The notes under the pieces were generated by a model, which was given only the letters and a program-made list of their open reading frames with translations, had not been told where the DNA came from and did no database searches. DNA of 64,000 nucleotides from Pseudomonas fluorescens (GTDB lineage: Bacteria; Pseudomonadota; Gammaproteobacteria; Pseudomonadales; Pseudomonadaceae), in contig NZ_KZ477990.1 of NCBI RefSeq assembly GCF_002837185.1, positions 186,001 through 250,000 on the forward strand, given 5' to 3'. Of the stretch, positions 42,210 to 50,000 are shown piece by piece; within the stretch, counting starts at the first letter, position 1; each line of letters opens with the position of its first letter. Position numbers and translations under genes: made by a program.

Positions 42210-42282
42210 ACAAGATGAGTGCTTGCGTGGGAGCCGGGGTCTGCGCGTTCATGCGCGCATGAACTCACCAGGAAAGCGCGCC

Positions 42283-43053
42283 ATGTCCAAACTCACGTCC
42301 GTTGTATTCGCCAGTTTTTTGGGGGTGTGCGGCATCTCCAGTACCGCCTGGGCACAAGGCATCAGCGGCGACGTGGGTGCCGGTCTCAGTTACCAGCCCC
42401 ATGACCCGACGGGCAGCCGCTACGAAACCCGCCCCGTGCCCTATCTGGACCTGGACTGGGGCGACGTCAGCCTGAGTACCGATGACGGCTTGACCTGGAG
42501 CGCGTTGAACGCCCATGGCATCACAGCCGGCCCGTACATCAATTACCTGTCGGGCCGTACGTCCAACGGCGCGCTGCAAGGTCTGCGCAATGTGTCGGAC
42601 ATGGCCGAGGTCGGCGGGTTCGTCCAATACGCTCCGGCCGATTTCTGGCGGGTCTACGCGCAGTTGGGCCAGGCCGTGGGCGGTGGGCATACGCAAAGTG
42701 GCGCGCTCGGCAAACTGGGCGGCGAACTGGGCTATCCACTGGGTGGCGGGATTATCGGCAGCACCGGGCTGGTCGCGCATTTTGCCGATGCACGCCAGGC
42801 CAATACCTTCTTCGGCGTGGACAACAACGAAGCCGCCGCCACGGGCTTTCGGCCTTACAACGCCAGCGGTGGCTTGCAGAACGTGACGCTGAGCCAGAGC
42901 TTCGCGTTCCCGCTGGCAACGCACTGGTCATTGCTGACCAGCGCCAGTTGGGTCCACCTGGTCGGCTCGGCAGCCAACAGCAGCATTGTCAGGCAGGCCG
43001 GCAGCGTCAACCAGGGCCAGGTGCAGACGGCGCTCAGCTACTCCTTCAATTAA
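42283..43053 (+). CDS. MipA/OmpV-family outer-membrane protein
   Basis: A 256-residue outer-membrane beta-barrel protein with signal peptide (cleavage after STAWA, about residue 24) and C-terminal Phe-Asn preceded by alternating hydrophobic residues (ALSYSFN). The family includes MltA-interacting and OmpV-like porins, often induced by antibiotics or small molecules. AGGAAAG precedes the ATG at 42283; open codons further upstream are inside the divergent operon control region. It shares that region with the sigma54 operon and may be co-regulated. Confidence 0.85.
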   Translation: MSKLTSVVFASFLGVCGISSTAWAQGISGDVGAGLSYQPHDPTGSRYETRPVPYLDLDWGDVSLSTDDGLTWSALNAHGITAGPYINYLSGRTSNGALQGLRNVSDMAEVGGFVQYAPADFWRVYAQLGQAVGGGHTQSGALGKLGGELGYPLGGGIIGSTGLVAHFADARQANTFFGVDNNEAAATGFRPYNASGGLQNVTLSQSFAFPLATHWSLLTSASWVHLVGSAANSSIVRQAGSVNQGQVQTALSYSFN

Positions 43054-43090
43054 AAGCCACCCCTTATCCACCTGATGTATAGAGATCAAA

Positions 43091-43181
43091 ATGTGGGAGG
43101 GGGCTTGCCCCCGATAGCGGTGGGTCAGTCGCACATGTACTCACTGACACGCCCTCATCGGGGGCAAGCCCCCTCCCACAT
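43091..43181. repeat. REPIN
   Basis: ATGTGGGAGGGGGCTTGCCC on the left and GGGCAAGCCCCCTCCCACAT on the right with a spacer containing CACTGACACGCCCTC. It lies between convergent genes. Confidence 0.9.
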
Positions 43182-43210
43182 TTTGAACCGAGTCTGACAT
43201 ACCAGACCGG

Positions 43211-43615
43211 TCAGTTTTCTTCTCCCTCCGCCAACAACGCAATCCCCGCCACAATCACCGCCACACCCACCCAGTGCAAAACGCTGATGTGCTCGCCCAG
43301 TCCCAGCCAGGACCCCAGCAGCACCGCCACAAACACCAGCGAACTCAATGGAAAGGCCAAAGACAAACTGCTGCGCCGCAGGATCAGCATCCACACAAAA
43401 AATGCGCCGAGATAACTGGCAATCGCCGCCAGGATCCCGGGGTTGTGCGCGACCTGCGTCAGCCACTGCCAGCTGAAATCCATCTGGCCCAATTGATCAC
43501 CGGCCACTTTGGTAAACAACTGCCCGGCACTTTCAGTGGCGATCAACAGCGCCCACAGCACCAACGTGCCGAAACGCCCATGCAGCCAGCCCGTATCGAG
43601 GGTTTGCGTACTCAT
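43211..43615 (-). CDS. small EamA/SMR-like transporter subunit 2
   Basis: A 134-residue inner-membrane protein with four predicted helices, beginning MSTQTLDTGWLHGRFGTLVLW. The SMR/EamA half-domain pattern is clear (ATESAGQLFTKVAGDQL, FVWMLILRRSSLSLAFPLSSLVFVAVLLGSWLGLGE). It overlaps the related upstream gene by ATGA, so the two probably form a heterodimer, like other paired small multidrug or ArnEF-type transporters. The cargo is unknown. Confidence 0.82.
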   Translation of the reverse strand: MSTQTLDTGWLHGRFGTLVLWALLIATESAGQLFTKVAGDQLGQMDFSWQWLTQVAHNPGILAAIASYLGAFFVWMLILRRSSLSLAFPLSSLVFVAVLLGSWLGLGEHISVLHWVGVAVIVAGIALLAEGEEN

Positions 43616-43992
43616 GCCTGGCCTCCCGCAATCGCCACCAACATCACGCCCAGGGTAATCACCAGCGTGCCCAGCCAACGCCGTCGGCTGACGGTTTCCT
43701 TGAGCACTACCCGGCCCGCCAGCACCACCAGGCAATAGGCCAACGCCGCCAGCGGAAACAGCAGGCTCAACGGCGCACGGGACAAAGCTTCGAGCCAGAC
43801 GAAAAACTCGATCACATAGGCCCCGACGCCGGCCCAGAGCAGCGGCGCATTGAACACCTGGCCCCAGAACGCACGCAGACGAAAGCCGCCATCGAGTTGC
43901 GGTAGACGGTCCACACCCAGCTTGAAACACAACTGGCCAATCACATCGAGCACAATGGAAAACGCCAGCAACAGCACCACGGTCAGGGTCAC
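43612..43992 (-). CDS. small EamA/SMR-like transporter subunit 1
   Basis: A 126-residue inner-membrane protein with four predicted helices and the same half-domain pattern as the next gene (LDVIGQLCFKLGVDRL, FFVWLEALSRAPLSLLFPLAALAYCLVVLAG, LKETVSRRRWLGTLVITLGV). The GTG start overlaps the ureohydrolase-like stop in GTGA, and its own stop overlaps the next gene, so all three are translationally coupled. Confidence 0.82.
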   Translation of the reverse strand: MTLTVVLLLAFSIVLDVIGQLCFKLGVDRLPQLDGGFRLRAFWGQVFNAPLLWAGVGAYVIEFFVWLEALSRAPLSLLFPLAALAYCLVVLAGRVVLKETVSRRRWLGTLVITLGVMLVAIAGGQA

Positions 43993-44909
43993 GGGAACAG
44001 CTCCTCAAACAGGTCGATCAGGGCTTCATTGGTCGCCGCATTGCGCTGCAAATCCTGCGCGCTCCAACGCTCGGGCGGTGGCTGGTCGGACTTGGCCTCC
44101 CAGCGCTTGAAGGCGTTGCTGAAGGCTGGCGCCGCAAACTCGCCGCACACGTCGATGCCAATGATGCGTTTATGCGCCGCCAACGCCCGCAGGGCCTGGA
44201 GCAAGTGGCTCAGGCGCATGCCACCCTGGTCCCAGTTGGTGGCGGCGTCTTCGCTGGCCAGCACGTCTTTGTCGAGGGTGATCCAGATCGCTTCGGTAGG
44301 CAGGCTGGCGATCATCTGGTCGAGGAAGGCTGCCCAGTCCAGCTCCGCCAGGTTGCGCCAGTGCAGGTGGTTTTCCTGCTGCTGGTGACCGGCACCGTCG
44401 CCAACCCGGCCCCAGACTTTCGACGGCGGGTGCTGCCAGGGAAACAACTGCAAGTGCCCGCGCTTGAGAGCGCCAAGGTTACCGCCGCGCAGTTGCGGGT
44501 TATGCAGGTCATCGCTGCACGGGCCGAGGGTGACGATGCGTTTGATCGCCGGCATCTTCAGCGCACGGTTGACCCACGAACCACAGTGACGCTTGGGCGC
44601 AAAGCGCACCCAGTCGGGGTGGTTGTCGAAGTGGATAAGGCTGACGGGCTCCTTCAGGTCGGCCAGGAACGCCGGCGTGAGGTGGTGATAGTCGCCGGAG
44701 CCGACGAACAGGATCTCAGGGCGCGCATCGCTGGGCCGTGGCCGCTGGGCCAGGCGCTCGACGAAACGTTTCCAGGTTTTTTCGGTGGACCACAGGCGCA
44801 GTTTCGGGCCCAGGTCCAGCAGATCGAGGCGTGTTGCCCGGCCGCTGGCCAACCGCCGGGCAATCGGCGCCTGACCGGTGAGGCTGTGGTCGAGGTCAAG
44901 AATATTCAA
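43989..44909 (-). CDS. arginase/ureohydrolase-family protein, substrate unknown
   Basis: A 306-residue protein with the metal-binding signatures of the ureohydrolase fold in divergent form: GSGDYHH (usually GGDH), HFDNHPDW (usually DAHxD) and TLDKDVL (usually SxDxD). The manganese ligands are therefore conserved, but the rest differs from arginase, agmatinase or formiminoglutamase. It starts at TTG: a TGA lies three codons upstream and no ATG is available, while AGGGGTGA gives ribosome binding. Coupled to two small transporter genes, it may degrade a guanidino or related compound whose product or analogue is exported, which is speculative. Confidence 0.75.
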   Translation of the reverse strand: MNILDLDHSLTGQAPIARRLASGRATRLDLLDLGPKLRLWSTEKTWKRFVERLAQRPRPSDARPEILFVGSGDYHHLTPAFLADLKEPVSLIHFDNHPDWVRFAPKRHCGSWVNRALKMPAIKRIVTLGPCSDDLHNPQLRGGNLGALKRGHLQLFPWQHPPSKVWGRVGDGAGHQQQENHLHWRNLAELDWAAFLDQMIASLPTEAIWITLDKDVLASEDAATNWDQGGMRLSHLLQALRALAAHKRIIGIDVCGEFAAPAFSNAFKRWEAKSDQPPPERWSAQDLQRNAATNEALIDLFEELFP

Positions 44910-45019
44910 GGTAATGTTTCACCCCTAATGGCAGCGCCCAGCCGCAGGCCGGATGGGCTTTAAGGGGTCAATGCAAGGGATGGGCCAGCGAGACATTCAA
45001 ACCTGCACAGATCAAAAAA

Positions 45020-45109
45020 TATGGGAGGGGGCTTGCCCCCGATTACGGTGTGTCAGCAACCAATCCGTTGGCTGACATACTGCTATCGGGGGCAAGCCCC
45101 CTCCCACAT
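45020..45109. repeat. REPIN
   Basis: TATGGGAGGGGGCTTGCCCC on the left (one substitution from the common unit) and GGGGCAAGCCCCCTCCCACA on the right. It lies between two minus-strand genes. Confidence 0.9.
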
Positions 45110-45128
45110 TTGGATCTTTGCCTGGCGG

Positions 45129-45782
45129 TTACTTCCTGGCTTCTTCGATGATCTGGCGAATCGCGCCAACGAAGGCTTCGGCCGGCTGACCACCGCTGAC
45201 CGCATACTGGTCGTTGAACACGATGGTCGGCACCGAGGTCACGCCGCGGGTGATCCACAATTTCTCCTGTTCGCGCACCTCGGCGGCATATTCATCAGAG
45301 GCAAGAATCTGGGCGGCGCGCTTGAGGTCCAGGCCGACGCTTTCGGCAATGATCGCCAGGGTCGCGTGGTCGGAAGGGTCCTGGCCGTCGGTGAAGTAGG
45401 CCTTGAACAGCGCTTCCTTGAGGTTGTACTGCAAACCTTCCAACCCGGCCCAATGCAGCAGACGGTGCGCATCGAAGGTATTGTAGATGCGGCTCTGGCC
45501 GTCGGTGCGAAAGGCAAAGCCCAACGCCGCGCCCATGTCACGGATACGCGCGCGATTGGCCTGGGACTCTTCGGCGCTGGAGCCGTATTTTTCAGTGATG
45601 TGCTCAACGATGTTCTGCCCTTCAGGGGGCATCTTCGGGTTCAGCTCGAACGGCTGGAAATGAATCTCGGCCTGCACGTCGGCGCCAAGCTGGTCGAGGG
45701 CTTCGGTCAGGCCGCGCAAGCCGATGATGCACCAGGGGCAGGACACGTCGCTGATGAAATCGATTTTCAGGGCAGTACTCAT
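45129..45782 (-). CDS. DsbA-family oxidoreductase, FrnE-like
   Basis: A 217-residue cytoplasmic thioredoxin-fold protein with an active site CPWC at residues 15-18 and the inserted helical domain typical of FrnE and 2-hydroxychromene-2-carboxylate isomerase relatives. The cis-Pro segment GVTSVPTIVFNDQYAVSGGQP is present. Homologues help in oxidative-stress resistance. The start MSTALKIDFISD is preferred over a longer in-frame version. Single gene. Confidence 0.9.
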   Translation of the reverse strand: MSTALKIDFISDVSCPWCIIGLRGLTEALDQLGADVQAEIHFQPFELNPKMPPEGQNIVEHITEKYGSSAEESQANRARIRDMGAALGFAFRTDGQSRIYNTFDAHRLLHWAGLEGLQYNLKEALFKAYFTDGQDPSDHATLAIIAESVGLDLKRAAQILASDEYAAEVREQEKLWITRGVTSVPTIVFNDQYAVSGGQPAEAFVGAIRQIIEEARK

Positions 45783-45837
45783 GGTGGGCAACCTCGCTGG
45801 CATTCATGCGCTGCAAAAGCCACACGATACACCACCT

Positions 45838-46857
45838 TTACAACAGCTTCGAAGGCGCACCCACGTCAACCCGCGCCCAGTGCGCCGCATCATCGCGATG
45901 GGCTTGCAGGTAAGGCAGCACCGCCGCCAGCAGGGGCGCCTTGAATACTTCCTGAAATCGGTGGGCCAGGCCCGGAATCAACTTCAACCGGCTACCCCGG
46001 ATATGCGCAGCCAAATGAACGCCATGCATCACCGGCAATAGCGGGTCGGCGGTGCCGTGCACCACCAGGGTCGGCACGCGCAGTTGGTTGAGCAACGGCA
46101 CGCGGCTCGGTTCGGCGAGGATCGCCATGATCTGGCGCTTGACGCCTTCGGGGTTGAAGGCGCGGTCATAGGACTGTGCGGCCTGGCGCAAGAGGGCCTG
46201 GCGATCATCCTTCACATCCGGGCTGCCCAGTGCCGCAAGCAAATCCGCCTGTTGTTCAAGCGCCACCTCACGATTCGGCGCACTGCGTCGCGACAATAAC
46301 TGCACCAGCGCAGCGTTCGGGGCGGGCAAGCCTTCGGCGCCGGAACTGGTCATGATCAGCGTGAGGCTTTCCACCCGCTGCGGCGCCATCGCCGCCAGAT
46401 GCTGGGCGATCATGCCGCCCATGCTCGCGCCCAGTACGTGAAATTGGCGAACCTGCAGCGCATCCATCAAGCCCAGGGCGTCGTCGGCCATATCCGTCAA
46501 CGTATAGGGCGCCGCCACCGGCAGGCCGAGCTTGTAGCGCAGCACTTCAAAGGTCAGGTTGGCGCTGGCCGGAGCCTGGCGCCAAGTGGACAGGCCCACG
46601 TCACGGTTGTCATAGCGGATGACCCGAAACCCTTGTTCGCACAGGGCCACGACCACTTCATCCGGCCAGTGGATCAATTGCCCGCCCAACCCCATCACCA
46701 GCAGCAAGGCCGGGTCGGAGGTACGGCCGATACTCTGGTAGGCGATGCTCACCTGCTCCAGGTCGACCGTTTGGGTCGGAACATTGACATCACATCGAGA
46801 CGCCGCAAAAGACGGCAGGCCGAATAAGAGAGCGGCCAGTAAAAACAACACGCGCAT
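45838..46857 (-). CDS. secreted alpha/beta hydrolase
   Basis: A 339-residue protein with a signal peptide ([20 protein letters not shown]) followed by a CDVNVP segment and an alpha/beta hydrolase domain. The oxyanion region is [11 protein letters not shown], the nucleophile elbow GASMGG (Ser near 148), the acid HGTADPLLP and the His in PGLAHRF. This fits the family of periplasmic or lipase-like hydrolases with the YDNRDVGLS motif. The substrate is unknown. A 43-codon upstream extension is rejected in favour of the signal peptide start. Confidence 0.87.
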   Translation of the reverse strand: MRVLFLLAALLFGLPSFAASRCDVNVPTQTVDLEQVSIAYQSIGRTSDPALLLVMGLGGQLIHWPDEVVVALCEQGFRVIRYDNRDVGLSTWRQAPASANLTFEVLRYKLGLPVAAPYTLTDMADDALGLMDALQVRQFHVLGASMGGMIAQHLAAMAPQRVESLTLIMTSSGAEGLPAPNAALVQLLSRRSAPNREVALEQQADLLAALGSPDVKDDRQALLRQAAQSYDRAFNPEGVKRQIMAILAEPSRVPLLNQLRVPTLVVHGTADPLLPVMHGVHLAAHIRGSRLKLIPGLAHRFQEVFKAPLLAAVLPYLQAHRDDAAHWARVDVGAPSKLL

Positions 46858-47035
46858 GAAAAACACCAACACACAGAACCCCAGTGGAGCGCGAGTTTGA
46901 TGAAGTTTGTTCAAGCGTGCTGCCACGGTTGCATGACAGTTTGATGAAGGCCGCTCAACGGTCGTCCGATAGTTATATCCCACCACCGGTTATGGCGATC
47001 GCTCTCTAATCGTTTTTTATGAATGAGCCGCCATC

Positions 47036-50000
47036 ATGACCGACACCCCAGACGTCAATCTGAACGACTTCGGAGTATCACGCCTGCTACCGCCCGCGAA
47101 TACTGACGAAAACCTGCTGCTGGACGCCACACAGCGCTGGCAAGACTGCTGCAAGGATATGCGCGAACTGATGGCCGGCACGCCATCGGTGCGCACGGTG
47201 ATCAACCAGATGCTCCAGCAGCAGTTACAACTGGACGGTGAGCGCACCGGCCTGAAGTTCCTGGCCACCCAAACGCGGGGATCAAGCCTCCTCTCCATAA
47301 ACGAAGCCTGTCTTTACATGCAACAGCACCCCTCGCTGGATACGACCCAAGTGCCCGAGGGGGCACTCATCTACCTACCGGCCAACCACCGGCTTTCAGG
47401 GTACACGGTGCCCATGGTGCTGGATGAACTCAAAGGGCTGGACCTGGAGCAGGCAATCAAGGATGCCTGGACCCGGCACTTTTTGAACAACCGCGCGCCC
47501 AACCAACCTGTGTCATGTCGTACAAGGGCCACCGCGCTGTACAAGATCCACTTCGAGGCCTCTGGCGAAGCGCTGTTGGCCCAAGGTGCAATCAGCGCCG
47601 CGGCGCTCAACCCAATGTTTGCCATTATCGATCCCCTGCTGGCAGAGCCAGGGGCCGAAAAGATCTGCACCGAACACATCGTGCTCAAGCGCCCCACTGC
47701 CGACGCTCTGATCCTGCCGGGAGCATGGGTGTTAACCCTCGATACCGATCAGCCGGTCAGCCAGTTGTTGTACTTGCCCGCCCATCAACCGGCTTGGCGC
47801 ACGTTCGCCAAGCGCACGGACATGGAACGCTGGTTGATCGATCATCAACAGGTCTTGTTTTCGACCTCGACCCCCGATCCCCTGGCCACCATTGACTACC
47901 GCCTCAAAACCAACCCCCTGGAAAGCGGTATCAGCCATTGGCTCAATCTATTGGCCGATGCCCAATACCGCGAAGCGATCAAGCCTGTCCCGGGTATCGA
48001 AATCGATAATGCCAACCTGGCGCGACTGCCCATCGAAGCGTTTGACAAACAGCGCCAGAGCCAATCGCTGTTTGCCCCGGCGCCTGAACCGCCGACACCC
48101 TCGCCCCTCGAGGAGGGCACGCTTGCGCAGTTCGGCCTGCTCTACCCCGGCCTGCCATTGAGCCAACGCCAGGCCCGAGTGCTGCAACAACGTACCGCCC
48201 TGGACACCCTGCTGGGCGAAGGTACGCCTGCAGCCGAACGGGACACGCGCCTGCAGCAATTCAAGCAGCAACTCGATGAGTTGCGAGTACAACAGCACGC
48301 GTCAGGCACCGCGGCACGCCTCATGCTGGAAAGACGCCCCTGCGACTTAGCGACCCTCAATACCCAATTTACCGCGCTTTACAATGCGCGCGTGGCGGGG
48401 CTGAGAATCGAAGCACAGATTCAGCGGGCGCTGCACCAGATCAGCGCCGATGAACTGAAACTGCTGGAGGTCATCCTTGATTCGCCCGTGGCCGCAGACC
48501 GCCTCGTAGAAGTAGCGGCCTGTTCGATGACCCTCTCGGTCACCCACCAAACCAATGCCACAAAAAAAATCACTGAGAGCGAGCTCAAAGGGCCGTTGGT
48601 GTTCACCGCCGCAACGGCCTTGAAATCGCCTGCGACAACCGCCGCCAGTTACATGGTTTACTGGCCGGGCACCGGGGGAGCCCTGCAACGCTTTACCTCC
48701 CGCCAGGCATTGGAAGAGGCCTTGTTCAAAATCACCCCCCAGGACGACCAGCTTGCCTTGGTGCTCAAGGAGCTGACCGGCAATCCTTTTGAGCACAGCC
48801 TCAGCCTTCAGCAAGTCTATTTCGAGGAACGCGCTGCGCAGTTGCGCTCGACCTATGCCACCCCCGACGATGCCGACAAACTGGCCGAATGCCTGCAAAA
48901 ATTACGCGAAGAAACCCTCGACAACCTCCGGGTGCCCGAACACAGCGCCCGCGAAGCGGCCTATCTGGAGATCGTGGAACAGCACAACAGCGGCCACCTG
49001 GCGCAAAAACTGCCGACCTGGCTGGTCACCCAAACAGAAGAACAACGGGAGAGCCTCAACGCTCGGCTCAAGGCATACATTCCGGCGCTCGTTCGGGCCC
49101 AGGCCCTGCTCGTTCAATCCCTGCCGCCACGTGATGAATTCGTCAGGCTCACAATCGATTCACGCGTGCGCAAAGACTTCTCGATCACCCAGGGTTTCAG
49201 CCTGCAACTGGATCTGCCTGATTCGACAAGAGATATCCAAGACCCCGTAACCGGCGGCAGCGGCGTGGGCGCAACCGCAGTCAAAGTAACCACCGCACCC
49301 AGCCTGAAGCGCAGCAAGATGTCCCTTGATGAACTGGCCTTGAAGAACATCGACAGTAGCCTGGGCAAGCGGCTGCACTACATGACCCTGGACGTGACGG
49401 CTGACGATACCGCCGAGCTCAACAGGCTCAAGGCAGGCATCAACGGTGCCTACCTGGTCAAGATGGTCAGCGACCTCAACCTGGCCAAAGCCTACGAAAC
49501 GCGAATCTACCAAGCCTTCAGAGGCACCTCCCAGGAGTCGACGTTCCAACGGGACTACCGCCGCGAATGCCTGACCGAACCGCTGCGCCTGATGCTCCAG
49601 ATTCAGGGCCAGATGGCGTTCATGCAAGGCCATATCAACGCCGACGATCTGCGGGTATGGACCACCGCGATCCACGCCGATACGCACAACGCGTGGCAAG
49701 TCGGTACCCAACGTATTGCCCTGCTGCCGGCGACCCTGGTCGACGACAGCGACAATAATCGCTATGGCACGGTCACCCTTTCAGGCATCAGTTTCATTCA
49801 GGAAAAAACCTCCGGGGTCACGTTACTTTACTTGCCCGATGCGCCAGACGAACGATGCCTGCGACGCTTCGACAGCCTGGAACAGGCGCGCAAAAAACTG
49901 TTCGATCTATGCAATCTCGACACCATGGTCAAGTACGTGGCAAGCCGTGCATTGACCGCAGAGGTCCAGTCTCACATCAACCGCATCGACCAGGCCATGG

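Noticed and set aside
44910..45019. Guanidine (ykkC-type) riboswitch upstream of the ureohydrolase-transporter operon
   Set aside because: The gap is short and lacks the conserved ACGR-type loops; a REPIN fills the next stretch.
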